This document shows positions 8,118 to 16,030 of a DNA stretch of 40,006 bases, one piece after another. The position numbers were made by a program, and so were the translations under genes. The stretch spans positions 1 to 40,006 of the forward strand of contig USSF01000014.1 in the NCBI GenBank assembly GCA_900557405.1. Reading direction: 5' to 3'. Positions within the stretch are counted from its first letter, which is position 1. Each line of letters opens with the position of its first letter. The DNA comes from an uncultured Prevotella sp. Lineage in GTDB: Bacteria; Bacteroidota; Bacteroidia; Bacteroidales; Bacteroidaceae. Under the pieces are notes generated by a model. It saw nothing but the letters and a program-made list of their open reading frames with translations. It did no database searches and had not been told where the DNA came from.

Positions 8118-9005
8118 ATGAAAGCATTTGTATTTCCTGGACAAGGAGCACAGTTCGTAGGCATGGGCAAAGACCTCTACGACAACAATCCATTGGCAAA
8201 AGAACTTTTCGACAAGGCTAACGAAATTCTCGGATACAGCATCACAGACATCATGTTCAACGGCACCGACGAGGAGCTGAAGCAGACCAAGGTAACCCAG
8301 CCTGCAGTATTCCTCCACAGCGTGATCAGCGCGCTCTGCATGGGCGACGCCTTCCAGCCAGCAATGGTTGCCGGTCACTCTCTGGGCGAGTTCTCTGCCC
8401 TTGTAGCTGCCGGAGCACTGAGCTTCGAGGATGGTCTGAAACTGGTCTACGCCCGTGCGATGGCCATGCAGAAGGCTTGTGAGGCCGCCCCTTCAACGAT
8501 GGCTGCCATCGTGGGTCTTGCCGACGACAAGATTGAAGAAATCTGCGCAGAGGTGAGCAAGCCAGGATGCGTGGTCGTTCCGGCCAACTACAATTGTCCC
8601 GGCCAGCTCGTAATCTCCGGAAACATCGAGGCTATCCAGGAGGCTTGCGAGAAGCTGAAGGCCGTAGGAGCAAAGCGTGCACTGCCGCTGAAGGTTGGCG
8701 GTGCGTTCCACTCTCCACTGATGCAACCGGCAAAGGACGAACTGGAGGCTGCCATCAAGAGCACGGAAATCCACGCCCCAAAGTGTCCTGTATACCAGAA
8801 CGTTGACGGCAAGCCTCACACTGAGCCTGCCGAAATCAAGGAGAACCTCATCGCCCAGCTGACAAGTTCGGTGCGCTGGACCCAGTGCGTGCAGAACATG
8901 ATTGCAGACGGTGCCGACGATTTCACGGAGTGTGGTCCTGGCAAAGCTCTGCAGGGTATGATCGGCCGTATCGACAAGGGCGTAAGCGCCCACGGAATAC
9001 AATAA
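8118..9005 (+). CDS. fabD: Malonyl-CoA:ACP transacylase FabD
   Basis: This enzyme transfers malonyl groups from CoA to acyl carrier protein, supplying the elongation unit of type II fatty-acid synthesis in the cytoplasm. The oxyanion-site GQGAQ is at residues 8-12, the nucleophile Ser88 sits in GHSLGE, and His198 in GGAFHSPL completes the dyad. The 295-residue length is standard. The other fab genes are not adjacent. The gene has its own promoter box (8035-8042) and a strong terminator (9050-9088), so it is a single-gene transcript. Confidence 0.97.
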   Translation: MKAFVFPGQGAQFVGMGKDLYDNNPLAKELFDKANEILGYSITDIMFNGTDEELKQTKVTQPAVFLHSVISALCMGDAFQPAMVAGHSLGEFSALVAAGALSFEDGLKLVYARAMAMQKACEAAPSTMAAIVGLADDKIEEICAEVSKPGCVVVPANYNCPGQLVISGNIEAIQEACEKLKAVGAKRALPLKVGGAFHSPLMQPAKDELEAAIKSTEIHAPKCPVYQNVDGKPHTEPAEIKENLIAQLTSSVRWTQCVQNMIADGADDFTECGPGKALQGMIGRIDKGVSAHGIQ

Positions 9006-9049
9006 GACGATAAACGCGCGGCGCAAGACTGCGCTGCAAGCATCTACAG

Positions 9050-9088
9050 CAAGGCGTGCAAATCCCATAATATGGGTTGCACGCCTTG
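9050..9088 (+). terminator. Terminator downstream of fabD
   Basis: A 12-base stem pairs 9050-9061 with 9077-9088, with further pairing (CCCA/TGGG) inside the loop. It is followed by a T-rich stretch, TCTGTTTGTTG. Confidence 0.85.
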
Positions 9089-9343
9089 TCTGTTTGTTGA
9101 ACACATCAATTTTCCGGCTCTTCCGCTAAATGCACAGACAGAAAAGAATAATCTTACATATATCCAGCAAGTAAGATTCGCTATACACGACAAGCATCTA
9201 CGCATTTAAATGAAGAACATGAAAAACGGGGAAATCCTCTTGATTATAATACATATTACAGGAAATACTTTGGGGAATTACATTATTATATATATATTTG
9301 CACATAACATAATATATTTTACTCATCAACTAAAACCAAAAAA
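9089..9343 (+). promoter_or_regulatory. Promoter region of the GH13 gene
   Basis: An AT-rich intergenic stretch with no open frame. It contains a full promoter: TTTG at 9269-9272, a 20-base spacer and TATATTTG at 9293-9300, leaving a leader of about 35 bases before the ATG at 9344. Nothing else is recognisable. Confidence 0.75.
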
Positions 9344-11029
9344 ATGAAAGAGAAAATCATAATCTACCAGATATTCACCCGACTCTTCGGAAACACGAAT
9401 GCCACGCGCAAATACAACGGAACTATCGCAGACAACGGATGCGGAAAGATGAACGGATTCACGCCTGCCATATTGAGACGCATCAGTGAACTGGGCGCCA
9501 CACATGTATGGTACACGGGAGTGATACGCCACGCAACAACGACAGACTACTCCGCCTACGGCATTCCGCGCCAGCACCCTGCAGTGGTGAAGGGCAACGC
9601 CGGCAGTCCGTATGCCATAACCGACTACTACGACATCGACCCTGACCTGGCGGTGAACGTGGGAAAGAGGATGCTGGAGTTTGAAAGTCTCGTAAAGCGC
9701 ACGCACGATGCGGGGCTGAAGATAATCATCGACTTCGTGCCGAACCACGTGGCGCGACAGTATAAATCCATCGCACGCCCCAAGGGAGTGAAGGATTTCG
9801 GCGAGGACGACGACACGGGGAAGCAGTTTGACCCGATGAACAATTTCTACTACTGCCCCGGCGCTGCCTTCGACCCAGAAATAGACCTGCATCACGGCGA
9901 AGAGAAGCCATACGAGGAGTTCCCGGCAAAGGCGACGGGCAACGACTGCTTCGGCAACCGTCCCGGCAGGAACGACTGGTATGAGACGGTGAAGCTCAAC
10001 TACGGCGTGGATTATTGCGACGCCGGTGGGGTGTCGACCCACTTTTCGCCAATCCCCGACACATGGAAGAAGATGCGCGACATCCTGCTCTTCTGGGCAG
10101 GGAAGGGCGTGGACGGATTCCGCTGCGACATGGCGGAGATGGTGCCGTCGGAGTTCTGGAAATGGGCGACTGCCGAGGTGAAGAAAAAATACAAGAAGGT
10201 GGTGTTCATAGGAGAGGTGTACAACCCCGCACGCTACCGCGAATACATCGCCTCCGGATTCAACTATCTGTATGACAAGGTGGGGATGTACGACTGCGTG
10301 CGCGACGTGGTCTGCGGCAACCGGTGGGCTGCCGACATCACACGCCAATGGCAGCAGACCGATGATATTGCCGACAACATGCTCTACTTTCTTGAGAATC
10401 ACGACGAGCAGCGCCTGGCGAGCGACTTCTTTGCCGGCAACGCGAGGAAAGGCATTCCGGCGCTCATCGTCAGTGCGCTGATGCGCCAGAACCCGCTCAT
10501 GGTCTACGCCGGACAGGAATTCGGCGAGCGGGGCATGGACGAAGAGGGATTCAGCGGCATGGACGGCAGGACCACGATATTCGACTACTGGTCGATGGAC
10601 TCCCTAATCCATGGATACTGCTGTCGCCGCCAGCTCACAAAAGAAGAAAAGGCGCTTGAGGCTGAATACAGCAGGGTGCTCAACATCGCAAGGACGGAGA
10701 AGGCAGTGAGCGAGGGCGAATTCTTCGACCTGATGTACGTGAACCCGTCGTCGGGAGACTTCGACGCATCCCGTCAGTATGTCTTCATCCGCAAATACAA
10801 GAACGAGGTGCTGGTTGTGGCGGTGAACTTTGCCGACACCGAGGCGAACGTGAGGATAAACATCCCGCAGCACGCCTTCGACTATCTGAAGCTGCCCACC
10901 GGAATAATGCACGCCACGGACTTGATGACAGGCGTCACAAGTACCGTATGTCTCTCGACGGACTGCCAAATGTCACTGGCCATCAAGCCAAACAGCGGAA
11001 AGATAATGAAAATAGTGAAAAAGAAATGA
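9344..11029 (+). CDS. GH13 family alpha-amylase-like glycoside hydrolase, cytoplasmic
   Basis: A 561-residue TIM-barrel glycosidase of the alpha-amylase superfamily. The four conserved regions are visible: DFVPNH (130-135), GFRCDMAE with nucleophile Asp262, FIGEVYN with acid/base Glu291, and ENHDEQR with the transition-state Asp354. There is no signal peptide, so it should act on intracellular alpha-glucans or imported oligosaccharides. The usual Bacteroidales sus neighbours (SusC/SusD, SusR) are absent. The C-terminal ~120 residues look like the all-beta domain C. It is followed after 45 bases by an AlaX-like gene on the same strand. Exact substrate is unknown. Confidence 0.9.
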   Translation: MKEKIIIYQIFTRLFGNTNATRKYNGTIADNGCGKMNGFTPAILRRISELGATHVWYTGVIRHATTTDYSAYGIPRQHPAVVKGNAGSPYAITDYYDIDPDLAVNVGKRMLEFESLVKRTHDAGLKIIIDFVPNHVARQYKSIARPKGVKDFGEDDDTGKQFDPMNNFYYCPGAAFDPEIDLHHGEEKPYEEFPAKATGNDCFGNRPGRNDWYETVKLNYGVDYCDAGGVSTHFSPIPDTWKKMRDILLFWAGKGVDGFRCDMAEMVPSEFWKWATAEVKKKYKKVVFIGEVYNPARYREYIASGFNYLYDKVGMYDCVRDVVCGNRWAADITRQWQQTDDIADNMLYFLENHDEQRLASDFFAGNARKGIPALIVSALMRQNPLMVYAGQEFGERGMDEEGFSGMDGRTTIFDYWSMDSLIHGYCCRRQLTKEEKALEAEYSRVLNIARTEKAVSEGEFFDLMYVNPSSGDFDASRQYVFIRKYKNEVLVVAVNFADTEANVRINIPQHAFDYLKLPTGIMHATDLMTGVTSTVCLSTDCQMSLAIKPNSGKIMKIVKKK

Positions 11030-11074
11030 CGGACTATAACTTTCGGATTCACACCATATATTAACATCTTACCT

Positions 11075-11542
11075 ATGAACAACGAAATAGAACTGAACGC
11101 CCACAACAAAGAGGAGTTTCCGCCGGCACACACCGCCGAGCATCTCCTCAACCAGACGATGATGAGAATGTTCGGATGCGAACGTTCGCGCAATGCGCAC
11201 ATCGAACGCAAGAAGAGCAAGATAAGCTATATCCTCGACCACAAACCCGACCGCAAGGAGGAGAAGGAAATAGAGCGCAGGATGAACGAACTGATTGAGG
11301 AAGACCTGCCCGTGACCTACGAATTCGTGGACCGCGACCATATACCGGAGGGCGTGAAGCTCGACCGTCTGCCGGATGATGCCTCGGAGATGCTGCGGCT
11401 GGTACGTATCGGCGACTACGATGTGTGTCCGTGTATCGGAAAGCACGTGAGGTCGACAAGCCAGATAGGCAAATTCGTGCTCCTCGGAACTAACTGGGAT
11501 GAGGAAAAGAGGTCGTTCAGGGTGAGGTTCAAGATTATTTAA
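11075..11542 (+). CDS. Stand-alone alanyl-tRNA editing (AlaX-like) protein
   Basis: A 155-residue protein carrying the zinc-site pattern of the alanyl/threonyl-tRNA editing domain: HTAEH at residues 19-23 (H-x3-H) and CIGKH at 120-124 (C-x3-H). Family members deacylate Ser- or Gly-mischarged tRNA-Ala in trans. The protein is shorter than AlaRS and lacks a synthetase core, like small AlaX proteins. It lies 45 bases after the GH13 gene and probably shares its transcript, although the two functions have no obvious link. Fine specificity cannot be told from this view. Confidence 0.8.
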   Translation: MNNEIELNAHNKEEFPPAHTAEHLLNQTMMRMFGCERSRNAHIERKKSKISYILDHKPDRKEEKEIERRMNELIEEDLPVTYEFVDRDHIPEGVKLDRLPDDASEMLRLVRIGDYDVCPCIGKHVRSTSQIGKFVLLGTNWDEEKRSFRVRFKII

Positions 11543-11572
11543 AGTTCCTCCCCCCGCGCCGCCAATAGGCGA

Positions 11573-11600
11573 CTTCCCCCTCCCCCCTTAGGGAGGGAAG
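11573..11600 (+). terminator. Possible terminator after the AlaX gene
   Basis: CTTCCC-type and GGGAGGGAAG arms pair with a small bulge and a 6-base loop. The sequence after it is T-rich but not an uninterrupted run. Confidence 0.45.
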
Positions 11601-11709
11601 TGAATGGTTTTATTTATTATAAAGGTAGGGATGTGTTTTGTTTTTTCCTGTTACCAGAAAACAGGAAGGGGGATATCCTTGATATTGCCCCACATAAAAC
11701 ACGAGGAAT

Positions 11710-11781
11710 AAAAAAAGGCTCCAGTTCCACAACTGGTCTTGACAAAATGGCCAAGAGCGGTGAAACTGGAACCTTTTTTTT
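11710..11781. terminator. Bidirectional terminator between AlaX and RNase G genes
   Basis: Arms AAAAAAGGCTCCAGTT (11711-11726) and AACTGGAACCTTTTTTT (11764-11780) pair with one mismatch. They have an A run on the left and a T run on the right, so the structure can end transcripts from both convergent genes. It begins 14 bases beyond the RNase G stop. The rest of 11601-11709 shows nothing recognisable. Confidence 0.85.
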
Positions 11782-11794
11782 ACTGATGGTGATT

Positions 11795-13369
11795 CTACAT
11801 CGTCTCGTTTTCTTCCTTCATGTCGATAAACTGCTTCTTGCTGTCATAGAATTCATACTGCAGGAAAGCAAGTTTCTGGGAAGCGATGACATGCACTCCA
11901 AGTCCGTATTTCAACTGCCACCTGCGCTTCAGGCTCAGGATGCCCTGGTTGATGTAAGCGGCAACATACGGATGAACATGCAAGTAGAATGTCTTGATGC
12001 CTATCTTGTTGACCAGTTTGTCAATCTTTCCCTCCAACTGATCCGTGAAAAGTATGCTCGACTTGATCTTACCCTTGCCGAAACACGTGGGGCAGGTCTC
12101 TTCAACATTGACGTCCATCGCCGGACGCACACGCTGACGCGTAATCTGCATCAGTCCGAACTTGCTCAGCGGCAGGATATTGTGGCGCGCGCGGTCCTTC
12201 TGCATGTTCTTGCACATCCGTTCATAAAGGATCTGACGGTCTTCTGCAAGATTCATGTCAATGAAGTCCACGACAATGATGCCACCCATGTCCCTGAGAC
12301 GCAGCTGACGCGCCAGCTCATCGGCAGCGCCAAGGTTCACGTCGAGGGCATTGGCCTCCTGTCCGTTGGCCGAACGTGTGCGGTTTCCGCTGTTCACGTC
12401 AACCACATGCAGGGCTTCGGTGTGCTCAATATAAAGATAAGCGCCATGCTTATAGTTCACGATTCTTCCGAAGCTTGACTTAATCTGCTTTGTTACGTTG
12501 AAATTGTCGAAAATAGGTACGGAGCCAGTGTAAAGCTTCACAATATGTGACTTTTCCGGAGCAATGAGCGTAACGTAATGTTTCACCTCCTTGTAGACCT
12601 CCTCGTCGTTGACATAAATGTTTTCATACGACGGATTGAAGAGGTCGCGGAGCATCGCAACCACACGGCTCGTCTCTTCATACACGAGCTGCGGGCGTTT
12701 CTGCGTTTTCTGCACCTTCTCGATAGCGTCCTCCCACCGCTTCATAAGGATTTTAAGCTCTGTGTCAAGCTCTGCCACGCGTTTGCCTTCTGCCACGGTG
12801 CGCACGATGACGCCCACGTTTTTCGGCTTGATGCTGTGGATGAGCTGCTTTAGTCTTGCACGCTCCTCGCCGCTTTTGATCTTGGATGAGACAGAAACCT
12901 TATCGTCGAATGGAATAAGCACCAAGTAACGTCCGGCAAAGCTGAGCTCGCCCGTCAGGCGCGGCCCCTTGGTGGAAATCGGTTCTTTCACGATCTGCAC
13001 GAGCACTTCCTGTCCTTGCTGCAGCTCGTTCTGCACGCTGCCGTCCTTCTTCAGGTCGGGCAGACGCGAAGCCTTTGAGAAAGGATAAAGTTTCTTTCTG
13101 TCGCTCTGTACCTGTTTGATATACTTCTCATAGGAGTTGAACTGACTCCCGAGGTCAAGATAATGTAGAAAGGCATCACGCTCATAGCCCACATCCACGA
13201 AGCTTGCATTCAAGCCCGGCATCAGTTTCTTCACCTTTGCCACGTAGATGTTCCCAACGGAGAATGAAGCCGAACGGGGCTCGTTCTGATACTCCACCAG
13301 ATTCTTGTCCTCCAGCAGAGCGATTGAGATTTCATTCTGTTGTACGTCGATTACTAATTCGCTTGTCAT
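11795..13369 (-). CDS. rng: Ribonuclease G (Rne/Rng family)
   Basis: A single-strand-specific endoribonuclease that matures 5' ends of 16S rRNA and starts mRNA decay. The protein (524 residues) begins with an S1-like domain (GNIYVAKVKKLMPGLNASFVD region, about 38-120). The metal-binding acidic residues sit in VDVNSG and IIVVDFIDM (about 364-372). The zinc-link motif CPTC is at 426-429. It lacks the long C-terminal scaffold of RNase E, so it is G-like in size. It is the last gene of the leftward HU, mS38-like, rng group and has a 138-base leader with two hairpins. Confidence 0.94.
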   Translation of the reverse strand: MTSELVIDVQQNEISIALLEDKNLVEYQNEPRSASFSVGNIYVAKVKKLMPGLNASFVDVGYERDAFLHYLDLGSQFNSYEKYIKQVQSDRKKLYPFSKASRLPDLKKDGSVQNELQQGQEVLVQIVKEPISTKGPRLTGELSFAGRYLVLIPFDDKVSVSSKIKSGEERARLKQLIHSIKPKNVGVIVRTVAEGKRVAELDTELKILMKRWEDAIEKVQKTQKRPQLVYEETSRVVAMLRDLFNPSYENIYVNDEEVYKEVKHYVTLIAPEKSHIVKLYTGSVPIFDNFNVTKQIKSSFGRIVNYKHGAYLYIEHTEALHVVDVNSGNRTRSANGQEANALDVNLGAADELARQLRLRDMGGIIVVDFIDMNLAEDRQILYERMCKNMQKDRARHNILPLSKFGLMQITRQRVRPAMDVNVEETCPTCFGKGKIKSSILFTDQLEGKIDKLVNKIGIKTFYLHVHPYVAAYINQGILSLKRRWQLKYGLGVHVIASQKLAFLQYEFYDSKKQFIDMKEENETM

Positions 13370-13405
13370 GTCTTAATTACAAAACTTGATTTTCCAATAA
13401 AATAA

Positions 13406-13504
13406 GGGCATGTCAACAAATACGCGTTCTTACGGAAGATGCTGCATTGATTGACATGCCCAGTCCGAATAGACTTATTAACGAGCACTAACTCTGCAGT
13501 TAGT
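13406..13504 (-). promoter_or_regulatory. Structured leader upstream of rng
   Basis: Two inverted repeats fill the gap between the mS38-like gene and rng. One has 11-base arms at 13406-13416 and 13451-13461 (GGGCATGTCAA/TTGACATGCCC). The other has 7-base arms at 13487-13493 and 13498-13504. The second directly follows the small gene's stop codon and may be an attenuator or processing site. Neither has a good T run on the minus strand. Confidence 0.5.
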
Positions 13505-13507
13505 TGT

Positions 13508-13597
13508 TTACTTGCTCTTATGTCTGTTCTTTCTTAATCTTTTCTTACGCTTGTGAGTAGCCATCTTGTGGCCCTTCTTCTTCTTACCGTTTGGCAT
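13508..13597 (-). CDS. 29-residue basic ribosomal protein-like peptide (AURKAIP1/COX24, mS38-like)
   Basis: A tiny highly basic protein, MPNGKKKKGHKMATHKRKKR followed by LRKNRHKSK and a TAA stop. It matches the short AURKAIP1/COX24-domain proteins that Bacteroidota genomes encode, related to mitochondrial small-subunit protein mS38. More than half of its residues are Lys, Arg or His, as expected for an rRNA-binding peptide. It lies between HU (130 bases upstream) and rng (138 bases downstream), all leftward. The family call rests on recognising the sequence pattern. It is short enough that automated calling often misses it. Confidence 0.85.
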   Translation of the reverse strand: MPNGKKKKGHKMATHKRKKRLRKNRHKSK

Positions 13598-13726
13598 AAT
13601 CGTTATTATTTAAAATGTTTGAATATAATGTTATTTAATAAATTCTCCTCTTCTTGTCCGGGAACTCCTTCCCTGCATTGACAAAGGAAACCACGACTCC
13701 TTATTATATATTTCAGGAAATACGGT

Positions 13727-14014
13727 TTATTCCTCCTCGCCCTTCATCTTGCTTACGAAGCTCTTTGCCGGCTTGAAGCTCGGGAAATCATGGGCGGCAA
13801 TTACGATTGTAGTGTTCTTCGAGATATTTCTTGCAGTCTTCTCGGCACGATGCTTGACGATGAAGCTGCCGAAACCACGCAGGTAAACATTCTCCTTATT
13901 GTCGAGAAGGCTCTTCTTGATTGCCTCCATAAATGCTTCAACTGTGGCGGTAACATCCTTGCGGGCTACACCTGTAGAACCCACGATCTCGTCGATTATA
14001 TCTGCTTTTGTCAT
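13727..14014 (-). CDS. hup: HU-family nucleoid DNA-binding protein
   Basis: A 95-residue histone-like protein that bends and compacts DNA as a dimer. It shows the N-terminal helix pair (MTKADIIDEIVGSTGV) and the central GFGSFIVKHRAEKTARN segment, which matches the family signature. The proline-bearing arm is present around AAHDFPSFKPAKSF. The C-terminal acidic tail (KGEEE) is short. It heads the leftward cluster with the mS38-like peptide and RNase G. A -7 box TATATTTG lies at 14064-14071 on the minus strand; no clear -33 element is visible. Confidence 0.95.
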   Translation of the reverse strand: MTKADIIDEIVGSTGVARKDVTATVEAFMEAIKKSLLDNKENVYLRGFGSFIVKHRAEKTARNISKNTTIVIAAHDFPSFKPAKSFVSKMKGEEE

Positions 14015-14063
14015 TTCTTTTAATTAATTATAGGTAATACACTATCATGCTTAAAAAGGCTTG

Positions 14064-14071
14064 CAAATATA
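14064..14071 (-). promoter_or_regulatory. -7 promoter box for the HU gene
   Basis: TATATTTG on the minus strand, followed by C, lies about 50 bases before the HU start codon. The -33 element is not recognisable, so this is a partial match. Confidence 0.5.
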
Positions 14072-14284
14072 CGAGTTTTTAACGGCATACGGAAATATAT
14101 TTCAATTTTTTTGCAAATTTCGCCCAATTACTTGCCTTGAACTGATTAATTTTCACCACTTTATGCCTTACTTTGAGAAAAATGGACTACCTTTGCCAAT
14201 CCTATCCGCCATTGAAGCCGGGCGGGCAATATCCGTCAGAACAAAAGACAGGACTATAATACTAAAGAATTAAATAACAACATC

Positions 14285-15277
14285 ATGACAATCAAAAGAA
14301 ACATTTTCGCAGCGGCAATGATTCTTTTTGCCGCATGCGCTTGGGCCCAGGGCCCCAACAACAGCGGCACATACTACGAGAAAGCCGAAGGAAAGAAGGG
14401 AAGCGCACTGAAGACCGCACTTGCAGACGTAATCAACAAGCATACCTCCCTGAGCTACAATTCATTGTGGGAGCATTACAAGAAGACGGACAAGAGACCG
14501 GACGGGAAGGTGTGGGACATGTATTCATGCACCACGAACTTCAATTTCGACAAGGACAGGGCCGGAAACTACAAGAATGAGGGCGACAAGTTCAACCGCG
14601 AGCACTCATTCCCCAAAAGCTGGTTCAAGGACGCCGCGCCGATGGTGACCGACATCATGCACATCGTGCCTACTGACGGAAAGGTCAACGGTATGCGCAG
14701 CAATTATCCGTTCGGTGAGACAAAGGGAGAGAAATACCAGTCGAACAAGGGCTTCAGCAAACTGGGCAAATGCACGTCGCCGGGCTATTCGGGCATCGTG
14801 TTCGAGCCGAACGACGAATACAAGGGCGACTTCGCCAGAATATACTTCTACATGGCAACCTGCTACGAGAGCAAGATCAGCTCATGGGAAAGCGACATGC
14901 TCTCCCATAACAAATACCCTGCATTCAAGGACTGGGCCTTGCAGCTGCTGCTGAAATGGGCGAAGGAAGACCCCGTAAGCCAGAAGGAAATAGACCGCAA
15001 CAACGCCGTCTACGGCATCCAGAAGAACCGCAACCCGTTCGTGGACTATCCCGGACTGGAGCAGTATGTATGGGGCGACAAGAAAGACATCACCTTCAGC
15101 TACGACAACTACGACAAACCTACCATCATTGAATTGCCTACCGAGGAAAGACCGGCCTTCGTGGATGTCTACACAGTTTCGGGCATGAAGGTAAAGACCA
15201 GAGTGGAGAGGCAAAGCGCCACCGACGGACTGCAGCACGGCATCTATGTAGTGGAAGGAAAGAAAATTGTGAAATAA
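14285..15277 (+). CDS. Secreted endonuclease I with type IX secretion C-terminal tail
   Basis: A 330-residue extracellular or periplasmic nuclease of the endonuclease I family (NucM/Vvn type), which cuts DNA and RNA non-specifically. The signal peptide ends near AWAQ (residues 19-22). The catalytic His-Me motif is NREHSFPKSWF (104-114), and the second signature IVPTDGKVNGMRSNYPFG (127-144) is complete. The last ~35 residues (VDVYTVSGMKVKT..., GIYVVEGKKIVK) match a short type A T9SS sorting tail, so the enzyme is likely exported to the surface. It is a single gene; a repeat element follows. Confidence 0.92.
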   Translation: MTIKRNIFAAAMILFAACAWAQGPNNSGTYYEKAEGKKGSALKTALADVINKHTSLSYNSLWEHYKKTDKRPDGKVWDMYSCTTNFNFDKDRAGNYKNEGDKFNREHSFPKSWFKDAAPMVTDIMHIVPTDGKVNGMRSNYPFGETKGEKYQSNKGFSKLGKCTSPGYSGIVFEPNDEYKGDFARIYFYMATCYESKISSWESDMLSHNKYPAFKDWALQLLLKWAKEDPVSQKEIDRNNAVYGIQKNRNPFVDYPGLEQYVWGDKKDITFSYDNYDKPTIIELPTEERPAFVDVYTVSGMKVKTRVERQSATDGLQHGIYVVEGKKIVK

Positions 15278-15279
15278 AT

Positions 15280-15482
15280 GAAGTATTAATTCGAATATAG
15301 AGTTTAGAATGTAGAGTTGTCGGCTTGCAGCCGATTAAGAATCAGGAATTGATTTGAGCAACATGATTCTTAACTCATTAATTATTAATCGCAGCGCAGC
15401 GAGAACAACTTTTAATTGGCTTTCCCTTCGGCCGCCGAACTTCGTTTCTACATTCTAAACTCTATATTCGAATTAATTCTTC
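15280..15482. repeat. Palindromic intergenic element, copy 1
   Basis: The ends form a 36-base inverted repeat (15280-15315 against 15447-15482) with a single mismatch. Inside is a second weaker inverted pair, and the core AATCGCAGCGCAGCGAGAAC begins at 15387. It lies between the endonuclease gene and the rnpB promoter. Related copies are at 22834-23031 and 29941-30085. No open frame is present. Confidence 0.85.
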
Positions 15483-15546
15483 ATTAAAAAAATCCCCAAA
15501 TTAAAAAAATCATGATTTCTGATACCTTATTCATGATTAAATTCAT

Positions 15547-15554
15547 TACCTTTG
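15547..15554 (+). promoter_or_regulatory. -7 promoter box for rnpB
   Basis: TACCTTTG followed by C lies 16 bases before the first paired base of the RNase P RNA. The upstream element is weak. Confidence 0.6.
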
Positions 15555-15570
15555 CAGAAAATATAAGAAT

Positions 15571-15975
15571 ACAGTGCTCCGGCTCTGCCGCTGGCGGCCA
15601 TTGGGCCACGAGAGGAAAGTCCGAGCAGCACAGGGCGCTCCGCTTCTGAAAGCGGAAGCTATTGGCAACAGTAGGATACGGCAGAAGAAAACAACCGCCT
15701 GACCTTATACTTCTTTTCATATGATTTATCATTTCAAGGCAGGCAAGGGTGAGAAGGTGGTGTAAGAGACCACCAGCCGGTGGGTGATCATCGGGCTGTG
15801 CCGTCCGGAGGCTGCAAGTTCGCGTAAACCGTCGTCTGAGGATTGCCCGTCCGACTTACTCCGACGGAGGGTAGAACGCTTGAGGCATGGGGTGACTCAT
15901 GTTCTGGATAAATGGCAGGCACTGCGGCTGCCGAGAGGTTGCCGCAGGACAGAACTCGGCTTATAGGGGCACTGT
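15571..15975 (+). ncRNA. rnpB: RNase P RNA, class A
   Basis: The catalytic RNA of ribonuclease P matures tRNA 5' ends. The conserved GAGGAAAGTCC block is at 15612-15622 and its partner ACAGAA at 15949-15954 is followed by CTCGGCTTATAG; together they form the P4 core. Helix P1 closes the molecule by pairing ACAGTGCTCC (15571-15580) with GGGGCACTGT (15966-15975). The GGTGTAAGAGACCACC region (about 15758-15773) is the usual P13/P14 area. An AU-rich arm around 15695-15745 (GCCTG...CAGGC) fits an extended P12-type hairpin. A T-rich run after 15975 serves as the terminator. Ends are inferred from P1 pairing. Confidence 0.95.
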
Positions 15976-16030
15976 TTTCTTTTTATTTTTCCATCCGCCT
16001 TTTTTTCCCTAACCCACACGACCATAGAAG

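Noticed and set aside
6956..8221. 421-codon plus-strand open frame across two minus-strand genes and the start of fabD
   Set aside because: It crosses the exported-protein gene, its promoter and fabD in a different frame, and has no family resemblance.
9326..10402. 358-codon minus-strand open frame opposite the GH13 gene
   Set aside because: It is antisense to a gene with all four amylase motifs and shows no domain.
15484..15966. Open frames overlapping the RNase P RNA
   Set aside because: The region is fully explained by conserved RNase P RNA motifs and P1 pairing.
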